The position numbers were made by a program, and so were the translations under genes. A stretch of 64,000 nucleotides of DNA, taken from contig NZ_RCST01000001.1 in NCBI RefSeq assembly GCF_013141865.1, forward strand, positions 3,472,001 through 3,536,000. The letters run 5' to 3'. Shown here one piece after another: positions 1-8,730 of this stretch (the first letter of the stretch is position 1; the number at the start of each line of letters is the position of its first letter). The notes beneath the pieces are model-generated. The model did no database searches, had not been told where the DNA came from, and was given only the letters and a program-made list of their open reading frames with translations. The stretch comes from Methylomonas sp. ZR1 (GTDB lineage Bacteria > Pseudomonadota > Gammaproteobacteria > Methylococcales > Methylomonadaceae).

Positions 1-928
1 CCACCTCGCCACCTTCCAGGTCGTAAAGCGACACCCGCACGTCCTCGACCTGCATCGCGCCTTGGTAAATCGCTTCCGCCATGCGCCGGGTATTGCCGTA
101 AGAGCTAATGTAAAAAATCAGCAGGGTTTTTTGATTGGGCCGCAGCTCGTTATGCAAAGCAGGGCTGGATAACTGCCGATAACGCTGGATGTAATGCTGC
201 GGGCGGTCACGCAAAATCGGGCCGTGGGTGGGCGCAATCAGTTTCAGCGGCAAGGGTTCGATCAACTCCAGAGCCCTGACCACGTATTCCTTGAACGGCC
301 GCATGATGTGGGCGTAGTAGTATTCAAAGGAAAACCGAAAATCGCCGACCTTGTCGTTGTACAAACGGTTATCGCAAAAATGGCAGCCAAACACGTCGCC
401 GGAAAACAGCATCGCTTCTTCCGGCGCGTAGGTGCATTGCGTGTCCGGCCAATGCAAATACGGGGTGTGCAAAAACTCCAGACTTCGGTCGCCCAGCGAG
501 ACCTTGTCGCCGGTCAGCACCGGGGTAAAGCTCAACTCGTCCTGCTTTAGCAGGCCTTTGAGCATGGACTGAGCTTTTTGGGAAATGAACAGCTGCGCGT
601 GCGGCGCCCGTTTCATCAACTCCGGCAAGGCGCCGGTATGATCGGGTTCCAAATGATTGAGGACGATGACTTTGATTTCCGAATAGTCTGCAACGCTTTC
701 CAGGCGGGCGAAAAAGGCGTTGGCAAAGCCTTCCTTGACGGTATCGATCACCGCCACACCTTCGCTGCCGCGAATCACATAAGCGTTATAGCTGGTGCCG
801 TTGGCGGTCTTCAGGATGATGTCGAAAGTGCGCAAATTCGGATCCAGCGCACCGACCCAATGCACGCGCTCCGACAAGGCCACCGCCAGCGGTACGCCGT
901 CTTCGCTCTCCAATCTGACGCTGTTCAT
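1..928 (-). CDS. FprA-type flavodiiron protein (3' end beyond window)
   Basis: Reverse-strand reading frame from an ATG at 928 stays open to the window edge (about 309 residues). The N-terminal part is a metallo-beta-lactamase-like diiron domain with the HxExDH motif (HLEPDH) and the flavodiiron-type segment TPYLHWPDTQ. Near the visible end a flavodoxin domain begins with an FMN phosphate-binding loop (FYISSYGNTRR). Such proteins reduce O2 to water, or NO to N2O, in the cytoplasm with electrons from a small redox protein. The start overlaps the stop of the upstream nitrogenase-associated gene in an ATGA, so it is translationally coupled to the nifB operon. In this setting I infer an oxygen- or NO-scavenging role protecting nitrogenase cofactor assembly. 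The C-terminus, including any extra rubredoxin or flavin-reductase domain, cannot be seen. Confidence 0.88.
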   Translation of the reverse strand, partial: MNSVRLESEDGVPLAVALSERVHWVGALDPNLRTFDIILKTANGTSYNAYVIRGSEGVAVIDTVKEGFANAFFARLESVADYSEIKVIVLNHLEPDHTGALPELMKRAPHAQLFISQKAQSMLKGLLKQDELSFTPVLTGDKVSLGDRSLEFLHTPYLHWPDTQCTYAPEEAMLFSGDVFGCHFCDNRLYNDKVGDFRFSFEYYYAHIMRPFKEYVVRALELIEPLPLKLIAPTHGPILRDRPQHYIQRYRQLSSPALHNELRPNQKTLLIFYISSYGNTRRMAEAIYQGAMQVEDVRVSLYDLEGGEV

Positions 929-1350
929 GGCTTGCAGGCCTCAGAGCGTGACTGCTTGGGACAGGTTTCCAAATCCTTTTGCGAAGCCAAGGCAGCCAAG
1001 CCCAACCAGGCATCGACCTGTTGTTGGTCGAACCCGCAGACGCGCTGTTCGTTGACCTCCATCAAAGGCCGCCGAATCAACAACGGCTGCGCCACCATCA
1101 GCGCGATTGCTTCGTCTGCACTGACGGCATTCGGATCGACCAACCCTTGTTTGACAGCCGGCGCGCTGCGGTTAAACCAATCCGCCACCGGCATGTCGCC
1201 GAAAAACGAGCGCAACTTGCCCGGTTCCCTGCCCCACGGCTGCTGCAATAGATCGTAAACCACCAGCAAATGGCCGGCGGCACTCAGCAATTGCTTTTGC
1301 CGGGTATTGTTCAAGCAGCCCGGCTTTTCATAGAAATGCACGGTGGCCAT
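925..1350 (-). CDS. ArsC/Spx-fold nitrogenase-associated protein
   Basis: This 141-residue protein begins MATVHFYEKPGCLNNTRQK, the thioredoxin-fold start of the ArsC/Spx family, with one N-terminal cysteine in a CxxN context. The mid-region RRPLMEVNEQRVCGF resembles the RxP segment that follows the substrate loop in ArsC. Family members of this length and pattern recur in nif regions as 'nitrogenase-associated protein' (NifO-like); their biochemical role is poorly defined. It lies between the ferredoxin gene (5-bp gap) and the flavodiiron gene (4-bp overlap), so it is the third gene of the nifB operon. A true arsenate reductase is unlikely because of this context and the non-canonical cysteine motif. 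Confidence 0.82.
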   Translation of the reverse strand: MATVHFYEKPGCLNNTRQKQLLSAAGHLLVVYDLLQQPWGREPGKLRSFFGDMPVADWFNRSAPAVKQGLVDPNAVSADEAIALMVAQPLLIRRPLMEVNEQRVCGFDQQQVDAWLGLAALASQKDLETCPKQSRSEACKP

Positions 1351-1355
1351 AGCCG

Positions 1356-1640
1356 TTAATGGGCTTGTAGTTCCGCCATCGCCTCGGCCATTTTTTCGGG
1401 CGGGATACCGGTCAGCGAGCCGGGCGGGTTGATAGGCACACCCAGTGCGTCGAGAATCGCGCCTTCAATCGGGCAAATGCTGGCGCATTGCGTGTCTTTA
1501 TAATCGCCCTCGCATTCGGTGCATTTTTTCGGGTTGATCCTGAAATGCCCGGCTTTTTCCGACATGTAGATGGCTTTGCTGGGGCACAACGGCTCGCAGG
1601 CATAACAGTTGACGCAGGATTCAATGATTTGTAAGGCCAT
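1356..1640 (-). CDS. fdxN: 2[4Fe-4S] ferredoxin of the nifB operon
   Basis: This 94-residue protein has two cluster motifs: CVNCYACEPLCP near residues 9-20, and a second CxECxGDYKDTQCxxxCP motif near residues 40-56 with the long spacing typical of bacterial 2[4Fe-4S] ferredoxins. The C-terminal tail is polar. A ferredoxin of this class directly downstream of nifB supplies low-potential electrons to NifB or to nitrogenase. It sits 145 bp after nifB, and a palindromic repeat fills that gap. The symbol fdxN is assigned by position and family, not by experiment. Confidence 0.85.
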   Translation of the reverse strand: MALQIIESCVNCYACEPLCPSKAIYMSEKAGHFRINPKKCTECEGDYKDTQCASICPIEGAILDALGVPINPPGSLTGIPPEKMAEAMAELQAH

Positions 1641-1682
1641 GACGTTACCTTTGTATTCGATGGTTAATCAGTTCTAACAATC

Positions 1683-1774
1683 TCCCTCTCCTGATAGAGA
1701 GGGCTGGGGTGAGGAGAATTGAATAAGCAAAAGCTTTTTGATTCACCTCGCCCTACCCTCTCCGGCCGGAGAGG
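1683..1774. repeat. Long imperfect inverted repeat between nifB and ferredoxin gene
   Basis: The left arm contains CCCTCTC..GAGAGGG followed by CTGGGGTGAGGAGAA. The right arm contains TCACCTCGCCCTACCCTCTC and the perfect palindrome CCTCTCCGG/CCGGAGAGG. The outer arms pair with each other as well as internally, and the centre carries AAAAGCTTTT. This is the layout of the dispersed 'CCCTCTCC..' palindromic elements of many proteobacterial chromosomes. Between two operon genes it could stabilise the upstream message end or act as a partial terminator. Confidence 0.6.
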
Positions 1775-1784
1775 AAATATTGGG

Positions 1785-3281
1785 CTATGCCGTCGCCCGC
1801 TCTTCTTGCGGCGCAGCCTCATCCAACTTGCCGGCTGCAGCCATTTCCTTGTAAACCGCCATCACCGCTTCTTCGATAGGCTCCATCGCATGCTCGCCGT
1901 TGGGTACGATGCCGGCTTTTTCCAGCAAGTCCCAAGGCTCATAGCCGATTTTGGAGCACAGTACCGCTTCACAGCCGGCCAGAGAGCGAATGGTTTGTTG
2001 CAACACGCTCTCGCCGTCGCCGCAGGTATCGTCGCCGCCGCAATACAAGTCTGTCTTGCGATGACTCATGAAACGCACGCCGTTCGGGGAGGCTTCGTAG
2101 ATAAGAAACTCTTTGGCATGTCCGAAGTGCATATTGATGACACCTTGACCGCTGGTGGCGATGGCCATCAACACGGGACGGGTATTCAGCTTGGGCTCGT
2201 CGGCGTGGCCGGCAGCTTTTTCGGCTTTCGCGGCGCGCTTGCTGTGCATTTCCTCGGCAATCGCTTCGTGGATCACTTTGCGTTTTTCCATCGCCGATTG
2301 GTAATCGATTTCCATCGCCTCGATTTTGTCCATGGTGAACTCGTCGCCACGGTCTTCGCCCAATAGGCCAACCGCGTCGGCCCGGCACTGCCGGCAGTGA
2401 CGCATCATATTCATGTCGCCGGAGCACGAGTCTTGCAGATCCATCAACTCGTCCTGAGTCGGACCGCGTTGACCCATCACGCCGTAGAAGGTGCCGTGCT
2501 CGGCTTCGGCGATCAACGGCATGACGTTGTGCAAGAAGGCGCCTTTGGCTTTGACGATTTTGCTGACTTCAGCCAAGTGTTTGTCATTGACGCCAGGAAT
2601 CATCACCGAGTTGACCTTGACCAAAATGCCTCTGGCAGTCAGCATTTCCAGGCCTTTTTGTTGCTGTTCGATCAGGATCTTCGCGCCTTTCACGCCTTTG
2701 ATGCGTTTGTTTTCCCAGAAAATCCACGGATAAATTTGCGCACCGATTTCCGGATCAACACAGTTGATCGTGATCGTGACGTGATCGATGTTGTGCTTGG
2801 CCAGTTCCTCGACCGATTCCGGCAAAGCCAGACCGTTGGTGGAAACGCAGAGCTTGATGTCCGGCGCTTCTGCGCTCAAACGGCGGAAGGTTTCGAAAGT
2901 ACGCTCCGGATTGGCCAATGGATCACCAGGGCCGGCGATACCCAGCACGGTCATTTGCGGAATGTTGGCCGCCACCGCCATGGTTTTTTTCACGGCTTGA
3001 TCAGGCGTCAGCAACTCGGACACCACACCGGGACGCGACTCGTTGGAGCAATCGTATTTGCGGTTGCAATAGTGGCATTGGATGTTACAAGCCGGCGCTA
3101 CTGCCACGTGCATGCGGGCAAAATAGTGGTGCGCGTCTTCCGAGTAACAAGGATGATTTTCTACCTTGGAGCGAATCTCGTCGGACAAATGCCCGAGTTG
3201 ATCGTCACTTGTACCGCAAGAATGGGAGGAGCAGCCGCCTGCGCTGGCTGCTGGAGTTTCGTTGATTACTGGCAGTTCCAT
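1785..3281 (-). CDS. nifB: NifB, nitrogenase FeMo-cofactor biosynthesis radical SAM protein
   Basis: This 498-residue protein is full length for NifB with a NifX-like tail. The radical-SAM motif CNIQCHYC (CX3CX2C) sits near residue 65 and is followed by NRKYDC. The C-terminal domain from about residue 360 (RPVLMAIATSGQG..) is the dinitrogenase cofactor-binding NifX/NafY-type fold with FGHAKEFLIYE. NifB builds the [8Fe-9S-C] precursor (NifB-co) of the iron-molybdenum cofactor. I chose the ATG at 3281 because GAGGTGA lies just upstream at good spacing; an in-frame start 48 bp further upstream has no such site and would fall within a few bases of the predicted sigma54 promoter start point. It is the first gene of the operon with fdxN, an ArsC-like gene and a flavodiiron gene. 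Confidence 0.97.
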   Translation of the reverse strand: MELPVINETPAASAGGCSSHSCGTSDDQLGHLSDEIRSKVENHPCYSEDAHHYFARMHVAVAPACNIQCHYCNRKYDCSNESRPGVVSELLTPDQAVKKTMAVAANIPQMTVLGIAGPGDPLANPERTFETFRRLSAEAPDIKLCVSTNGLALPESVEELAKHNIDHVTITINCVDPEIGAQIYPWIFWENKRIKGVKGAKILIEQQQKGLEMLTARGILVKVNSVMIPGVNDKHLAEVSKIVKAKGAFLHNVMPLIAEAEHGTFYGVMGQRGPTQDELMDLQDSCSGDMNMMRHCRQCRADAVGLLGEDRGDEFTMDKIEAMEIDYQSAMEKRKVIHEAIAEEMHSKRAAKAEKAAGHADEPKLNTRPVLMAIATSGQGVINMHFGHAKEFLIYEASPNGVRFMSHRKTDLYCGGDDTCGDGESVLQQTIRSLAGCEAVLCSKIGYEPWDLLEKAGIVPNGEHAMEPIEEAVMAVYKEMAAAGKLDEAAPQEERATA

Positions 3282-3317
3282 ATTCTTCACCTCACTTGAT
3301 TGGTTATGCAGTGAGAA

Positions 3318-3333
3318 AGCACAGGCCATGCCA
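3318..3333 (-). promoter_or_regulatory. Predicted sigma54 (-24/-12) promoter of nifB
   Basis: The minus strand reads TGGCATGGCCTGTGCT. The essential GG and GC dinucleotides are exactly 10 nt apart, and the -24 half TGGCAT is canonical. The -12 half GTGC differs from TTGC by one base. Transcription would begin near 3307, giving a leader of about 25 nt before the nifB ATG. Confidence 0.75.
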
Positions 3334-3415
3334 GTTATGAAATCAATTTAACTTACTGATATATAAATTCTTTTTTAAGATAAACTACCAAACACCCCAA
3401 TATACGGCCGCCTAA

Positions 3416-3431
3416 TGTTTGTAACGGCACA
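3416..3431. promoter_or_regulatory. NifA upstream activator site, proximal (TGT-N10-ACA)
   Basis: TGTTTGTAACGGCACA is a perfect match to the NifA consensus TGT-N10-ACA. It lies roughly 110-125 bp upstream of the inferred nifB start point, the usual range for enhancer-like NifA sites. Confidence 0.7.
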
Positions 3432-3447
3432 ATCCCCGCCGGCCGAT

Positions 3448-3463
3448 TGTCAGGATTTGGACA
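3448..3463. promoter_or_regulatory. NifA upstream activator site, distal (TGT-N10-ACA)
   Basis: TGTCAGGATTTGGACA is a second perfect TGT-N10-ACA site. It begins 32 bp from the first, about three helical turns, so two NifA dimers or hexamers would bind the same DNA face. Confidence 0.75.
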
Positions 3464-3521
3464 AAGCGCCAAAGGCCTGAAAGCAGGCAATTTCAGAGGC
3501 AACTCAGACGCAAGGCATCGT

Positions 3522-4634
3522 TCAGTACATACGCTTGCGAAATAGCCAGCCGGCGCAACTCAAACAGCACAGACCGATCAGCGCCAGCGGCCAGTATTGG
3601 TCGATTAAATCGGCGATACCCAAGCCTTCCAGAAATACGCCGCGGATAATGATCAAAAAATAACGTAGCGGATTAACCAGCGTCAGCTGCTGCACCAGTT
3701 CCGGCATGTTCTCGATGGGCGTGGCGTAGCCGGACAAGATTACGCCCGGCACAATCACCAGAAATCCGCCCAGCAAGCCCTGTTGTTGGGTGACTGATAG
3801 CGAGGAAATCATCAAACCGGCGCCGATCACCGAAAACACATACAACACGATGCCGATATACAACGCGGCCAAGCTGCCCAACAACGGCACCTGAAACCAG
3901 AAGACCACCATGAAGATACTGAACGACGCTTCGGCTACGCCGATGATCAGGCCGGGAATGGCTTTGCCGATCAGAATTTCCGCCGGGGTGAATGGTGTCA
4001 CCAGCAGTTGGTCGAACGTGCCCTGTTCGCGTTCGCGCGCCACCGACAATGCGGCCACCGTCATCGTCACCACCAAAGTCAGCAAGCCGACGATACCGGG
4101 CACAATAAACCAGCGGCTTTCCAGATTGGGATTAAACCAGGCCCTGATGCGCAATTCCGCCGGCGGCCCGGTTTGGTTGTGCTGGCGCGCCCAATCGCTG
4201 TTGAACTGGCTGATCACGTTACGGGCATAGCCCAAGGCAATCTGGGCCGTATTGGAATCGCGGCCGTCCAGTAATATCTGCACCGGTGCCGATTGCCGGC
4301 CACCCAGCAAATCGCGGCTGAATGTTTGGCCGATATGCAACACCATCAACACCTGCTTGCTGTCCAGTGCTGCGGCGATTTGCGCCTGGCGCTCGATGCG
4401 CAACACCTCCCGAAACGCCGGCGCGCCGTTGAAGCGGGCAATCAAATCGCGGGCGGCGCTGCCACGGTCTTCGTTGTAAATCGCGATCGGCAGTTGGTTT
4501 AGATCGTAGGTGGCGGCGTAGCTAAGTACGAATAACTGCACCAGCGGCGGCACGATCAATACAAAGCGGCTTTTTTTATCCTTGAGCAGACTGAGGAATT
4601 CCTTGATCAATAAGGCCTGGATGCGCCACCACAT
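3522..4634 (-). CDS. ABC-2 type exporter permease (YbhR-like)
   Basis: This 370-residue inner-membrane protein has one N-terminal transmembrane segment (FVLIVPPLVQLFVLSYAATY), a large periplasmic domain of about 140 residues, and five C-terminal hydrophobic helices, the usual ABC-2 permease layout. ERE(Q)GTFDQLLVTPF is the coupling-helix region before TM2. The start at 4634 (MWWRIQALL) is five bases after the stop of the upstream permease; a longer in-frame reading would overlap that gene by about 180 bp. It is the last gene of a four-gene exporter operon whose order matches E. coli ybhG-F-S-R. Confidence 0.88.
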   Translation of the reverse strand: MWWRIQALLIKEFLSLLKDKKSRFVLIVPPLVQLFVLSYAATYDLNQLPIAIYNEDRGSAARDLIARFNGAPAFREVLRIERQAQIAAALDSKQVLMVLHIGQTFSRDLLGGRQSAPVQILLDGRDSNTAQIALGYARNVISQFNSDWARQHNQTGPPAELRIRAWFNPNLESRWFIVPGIVGLLTLVVTMTVAALSVAREREQGTFDQLLVTPFTPAEILIGKAIPGLIIGVAEASFSIFMVVFWFQVPLLGSLAALYIGIVLYVFSVIGAGLMISSLSVTQQQGLLGGFLVIVPGVILSGYATPIENMPELVQQLTLVNPLRYFLIIIRGVFLEGLGIADLIDQYWPLALIGLCCLSCAGWLFRKRMY

Positions 4635-4639
4635 ACTCG

Positions 4640-5761
4640 TCACTCCAGGCGGCGCGGCGCCCGCCACAAGGCCAACGCCAAAAACGCCGACGCCATCAGA
4701 AATAAGGCCAATGCGTTGGGCAAAATCACTTCCCAAATATCGCCAGCCAGAAATACGGTCTGCAAAATTGCCACAAAATAACGCGCCGCCACCAGATGGG
4801 TAAACAGTTGCACCGGCCACGGCATACTGTCTATATTAAAAATGAATCCAGACAGGATAAAGGCCGGCAGGAAGGTGACGACAATCGCAATCTGCCCGGC
4901 GACAAACTGATTCTTCGCCGCAATCGAAATCAGCAAACCCATGCCTAGCGCCGCCAGCAAAAATAATGTGCCCGCCACCAGCAACACCCACAAAGAACCG
5001 ATCAAGGGCACCTGAAACAAAAACACCGCCATGCCTATCGACAGCAACATGCCGCCCATGCCCAGCAGGTAATACGGAATCAATTTGCCGAGCAGCACTT
5101 CGCGGACACTGACCGGTGTGGAAATCAGGGCCTCCATGGTGCCGCGCTCCCATTCGCGGGCCATCACCAAAGCGGTCAGCAAGGCGCCGATCAAAGTCAT
5201 AATCACCGCAATCAAGCCCGGCACCAGAAAATTGCGGCTACGCAAGGCGCTGTTGTACCAAACTCGGGCGGCCAATTGCACTGGCTGCGGCACTTCCTGC
5301 CCCTGCCAAGCGGCACGAGCGTTGATCCAGGTTTCCCAGACACCCTGCACATAACCGCTGGTCAGGCGGGCGGTATTGGCGTCCACGCCATTGACAATGA
5401 CCTGAATCGGCGCCGGTTCGTTGCCGCTCAGCCGCTTTTCGAAATCGGCCTGCAAATGCACGATGGCGTTGATTTTTCGGGTCAGTAAGGCCTGCCGAGC
5501 CTCGCGCAGGTCGCGGAAGTAATGCGCCTGAAAATAGTCCGAATAATCGAAGCCGGCGCTAAAACTGCGCGACGCCGGCGAGACCTGCTCGATGACCAGG
5601 CCTACTGGCACGCGGCGGGCATCCAGCGACACCCCGTAACCGAACAGCAACAGCAAGAACACCGGCATCGCAAACGCAATCGCCAGGCTGCTTGGGTCGC
5701 GCAGCACTTGTAAAAACTCCTTGCGAATCAAGCCCAACAGGCGCTGGCTGGCGGCACTCAT
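4640..5761 (-). CDS. ABC-2 type exporter permease (YbhS-like)
   Basis: This 373-residue paralogue of the following permease starts MSAASQRLLGLIRKEF. The first membrane span (LAIAFAMPVFLLLLFGYGVSL) is followed by a periplasmic domain and five C-terminal spans. EWERGTMEALISTPVS marks the ATPase-coupling region. Its ATG overlaps the stop of the ATPase gene by 4 bp (ATGA), so the two are co-translated. With its neighbour it would form a heterodimeric membrane channel. YbhFSR-type exporters are linked to drug and cation efflux, but the substrate here is unknown. Confidence 0.9.
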   Translation of the reverse strand: MSAASQRLLGLIRKEFLQVLRDPSSLAIAFAMPVFLLLLFGYGVSLDARRVPVGLVIEQVSPASRSFSAGFDYSDYFQAHYFRDLREARQALLTRKINAIVHLQADFEKRLSGNEPAPIQVIVNGVDANTARLTSGYVQGVWETWINARAAWQGQEVPQPVQLAARVWYNSALRSRNFLVPGLIAVIMTLIGALLTALVMAREWERGTMEALISTPVSVREVLLGKLIPYYLLGMGGMLLSIGMAVFLFQVPLIGSLWVLLVAGTLFLLAALGMGLLISIAAKNQFVAGQIAIVVTFLPAFILSGFIFNIDSMPWPVQLFTHLVAARYFVAILQTVFLAGDIWEVILPNALALFLMASAFLALALWRAPRRLE

Positions 5762-7539
5762 CCGGCCGACGCTCCTGTAAGTTCCAGCAAGCGAATGAAA
5801 GCTTCTTCCATCGTCTCGGCCGGCGCTTGCTCGGCGGACTGACTGCGGCTACGAATCTCGGCCGGCGTGCCGGCGGCCAGGATGTCGCCCTCGCGCATGA
5901 TTAACAGCCGGTCGCAATATTCGGCTTCTTCCATGAAATGCGTAGTGACCAATATCGTCACGCCTTGCGCCGCCAGGCTATTGATGCGATTCCAAAACTC
6001 GCGGCGCGCCAGCGGATCGATGCCGGAAGTCGGTTCGTCGAGAAACAGAATCTCGGGCTCGTGCATCAGCGCGCAAGCCAGCGCCAGCCGTTGTTTGTAA
6101 CCCAGCGGCAGATCGACGCTATTGGTGTCGGCAAATTCCGTCAGATCAAACTCTTGAAGCGCCCAGGCTATACGCTCTGTTCGCCGCTTATGGCGTAAAC
6201 CGTAGGCATGGCTGAAAAACTGTAGATTTTGTTTGACCGACAATTGTCCATATAAGGAAAACTTCTGCGACATATAGCCCAGTCTGGCCCTGGCCTGGGC
6301 TGCCGCATTGCGCAAATCCAGGCCGGCCACCCGCAAGCGGCCGTTGCTGGCTGGTAGCAAGCCGCATAACATTCGGAATGTCGTGGTCTTACCGGCGCCG
6401 TTGGCACCAAGCAAGCCGAAAATCTCGCCGTGCCTCACCTCGAAAGACAGTTTCTTAACCGCCTGAAAATTACCGAACCAACGGTCAACTTGCTCGACTT
6501 CAATCACTGCTGCGTGCTCTGTCGCCAAAAACCGCGAACCATTGCCGGGTACAAAACAGACGGTTTCCACTGGCGACTTTTCCTCGTGCCGAGCCAGCAA
6601 CAGCATGATAAAAGCATCTTCCAAACGCGGCGGCACCGGGGTAATTCGCACTTGCTCGGCAGTATCGAATATCGCCTTCCAATCCGGCTGGCAAGCAGGA
6701 CGCGCCACGGCCCGCACCGCGTCCCCCTGTACCACCGAGTCGATTAGATCGGCATGCATCTGCAAACGCTGTTGCAGCATGCGTTTACCCAGTACCGGAC
6801 TGGACAGCTGGTAACTGCAAGCCTCCGCCAGACGATGAAAGCCGGCCGGTGCATCCTGATGCAGAATTTCGCCACTATCCAGCAATACCACCTGCTGGCA
6901 ACGCTCGGCTTCATCCATGTACGCCGTGCTAAGTAAGACCGTGGTGCCGAATTCTGCTACCAAGGACTCGATAATTTGCCACAACTCGCGGCGCGACAAG
7001 GGATCGACACCAACCGACGGTTCGTCCAGCAGCAATAATTTTGGCCGATTCAACAAGGTGCAGGCCAAACCCAGTTTTTGTTTCATACCGCCGGATAGCC
7101 GGCCGGCCAGACGCTGATTGAATTTTTGCAGATTGGTCATGCGCATCAACTCAGCGAAGCGCTGCTGCCTGTCCTGCGGCGATATGCCGTAAAGGTCGGC
7201 GTAAAGATTGAGGTTTTCCAGCACGCTCAAGTCCTCATAAAGACCAAAACGCTGGGGCATATAGCCGATTATTTGGTGCAATTGGGCGCTGGCTACGGCC
7301 GTATCCAAACCAAAACTGCTTATGCTGCCGCTATTGGGCAACAACAAGCCGGCCGCCAAGCATAATAAGGTAGTTTTACCGGCACCGTCCGGGCCAACCA
7401 AGGCCGTGACTTGGCCGAGCGACAGCCTCAAGGAAACATCCCGCAAGGCCGGCACGACCCGTTCACCGGCGGTAAAGCGTTTGTTTACCGCCGTGAAGAT
7501 CAACGGCGCCGGTGCGGCATCGGCCGCGATGGCAATCAC
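5758..7539 (-). CDS. Double ABC ATPase of exporter (YbhF-like)
   Basis: This 593-residue protein is two fused ABC nucleotide-binding domains. Domain 1 has Walker A GPDGAGKTT, signature LSGGMKQ and Walker B LLLLDEPSVGVDP. Domain 2 has Walker A GANGAGKTT, a degenerate signature LPLGYKQ and Walker B ILFLDEPTSGIDP. The start is placed at a GTG (7539) that overlaps the stop of the membrane-fusion gene (GTGA); there is no ATG near the domain boundary. Its ATP hydrolysis would power the two ABC-2 permeases downstream. The altered second signature suggests one of the two ATP sites is catalytically weak, which is common in heterodimeric exporters. Confidence 0.9.
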   Translation of the reverse strand: MIAIAADAAPAPLIFTAVNKRFTAGERVVPALRDVSLRLSLGQVTALVGPDGAGKTTLLCLAAGLLLPNSGSISSFGLDTAVASAQLHQIIGYMPQRFGLYEDLSVLENLNLYADLYGISPQDRQQRFAELMRMTNLQKFNQRLAGRLSGGMKQKLGLACTLLNRPKLLLLDEPSVGVDPLSRRELWQIIESLVAEFGTTVLLSTAYMDEAERCQQVVLLDSGEILHQDAPAGFHRLAEACSYQLSSPVLGKRMLQQRLQMHADLIDSVVQGDAVRAVARPACQPDWKAIFDTAEQVRITPVPPRLEDAFIMLLLARHEEKSPVETVCFVPGNGSRFLATEHAAVIEVEQVDRWFGNFQAVKKLSFEVRHGEIFGLLGANGAGKTTTFRMLCGLLPASNGRLRVAGLDLRNAAAQARARLGYMSQKFSLYGQLSVKQNLQFFSHAYGLRHKRRTERIAWALQEFDLTEFADTNSVDLPLGYKQRLALACALMHEPEILFLDEPTSGIDPLARREFWNRINSLAAQGVTILVTTHFMEEAEYCDRLLIMREGDILAAGTPAEIRSRSQSAEQAPAETMEEAFIRLLELTGASAG

Positions 7540-8564
7540 GGCGCGGGTTCGCAGCTCGGTTGTGCCATCGGTGCTTGCCGGGTGTCTATCGTCACGGTGA
7601 CCGGCATCCCCAGCCGCAATTGATCGTCCGGGTCGCAGGCGTAGATCCGCACCTGATAGACCAGGCTGGTGCGCAGCTCGGTGGTTTCCACCGATTTCGG
7701 CGTAAATTCGGCCGTCGGCGACATGTACCCTACCCAACCCCGATAGCTTTTATCCGGAAAGCTGTCGCTGGCCAAACTAGCCGGCAGACCATAACGCAGT
7801 CGTCCCAAATCAGCTTCCGCCACATAGGTTCTAGCCCAAAACGGCTCGCGCAAGGCCAACGTCAATACCGGCTTTTGCGCATTGGCCATGTCGCCGGGCT
7901 CCAGGATGCGGTTCTGGACGACACCATCCTGCGGCGCATACAAGCGCGCATCGGCTAAGACTTTATCAGCCAGCTGTAACGCGGCCTGATCAGCTTTCAG
8001 TTGTGCTTGCGCCGCTTGAATATCTTCCCGGCGCGGGCCGATTTCAGTCAGCGCATATTGCTGTTTCAAGGCTTGCAAACTCTGCTGGGCCGCGTCGTAT
8101 TGGGCTTGCGCCCGATCCAGGGACTCGGCGGAGCTTAGTTTGCGTTTAACCAGCACTTGTAAACGGGCCAACTCTTTCTTAGCCAGCACCACCGCCGCTT
8201 CCGCCGCTTTGACATCATTGCCGGCCTTGCCGATTTCCTGCGGCCGCGAACCGTGCAGCAGCTTATCCAGCTGATGTTGTTGCACATCCACTTTGGCTGC
8301 GGCCTGGTCGCGGCTGTATTCAAAGCGCTCCAACGCTTGCGTCGCCAACAATTGACCGCGTTTGACCCGCTCGCCTTCCTGAACCAGGATCTGCTCGACG
8401 CGCTCCGGATCGTGAAAACTCAGTTCAACTTGGCGAATATCTATGTTGCCGTATAGGATCAAGGCATCGGTATGCCGATTTCCCTCCTTCAGATAAAAAC
8501 CGCTGGCGACCAGCACAACGGCGGCTACTCCCCCAACGAGATACAGGCCTGGTTTACTAATCAT
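7536..8564 (-). CDS. HlyD-family periplasmic adaptor (YbhG-like)
   Basis: This 342-residue protein has a single N-terminal membrane anchor (LYLVGGVAAVVLVASGFYL), then a lipoyl/barrel-sandwich half (VEQILVQEGERVKRGQLLA), a long helical hairpin of roughly residues 85-195 rich in Gln, Ala and Lys, the second lipoyl half (ARLYAPQDGVVQNRILEPGD) and a beta-barrel. It would bridge the inner-membrane ABC exporter to an outer-membrane channel. No TolC-type gene is present nearby, so the channel must be encoded elsewhere. It is the first gene of the operon. Confidence 0.9.
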   Translation of the reverse strand: MISKPGLYLVGGVAAVVLVASGFYLKEGNRHTDALILYGNIDIRQVELSFHDPERVEQILVQEGERVKRGQLLATQALERFEYSRDQAAAKVDVQQHQLDKLLHGSRPQEIGKAGNDVKAAEAAVVLAKKELARLQVLVKRKLSSAESLDRAQAQYDAAQQSLQALKQQYALTEIGPRREDIQAAQAQLKADQAALQLADKVLADARLYAPQDGVVQNRILEPGDMANAQKPVLTLALREPFWARTYVAEADLGRLRYGLPASLASDSFPDKSYRGWVGYMSPTAEFTPKSVETTELRTSLVYQVRIYACDPDDQLRLGMPVTVTIDTRQAPMAQPSCEPAP

Positions 8565-8730
8565 CTATGAATTACCCGCCGCTGATTTAAACGTGTCGGC
8601 TCAGTATACTGAAAGCCGAGCCTGAGATGCATCTAACAACTTACCCCGCCAGTTAATCGATACTGTCCTTGGCCTTTACGCAGCTTCTTTAGTACACTGC
8701 GGGCAACCTTATTTTTCAGGCGCAGAGCGT

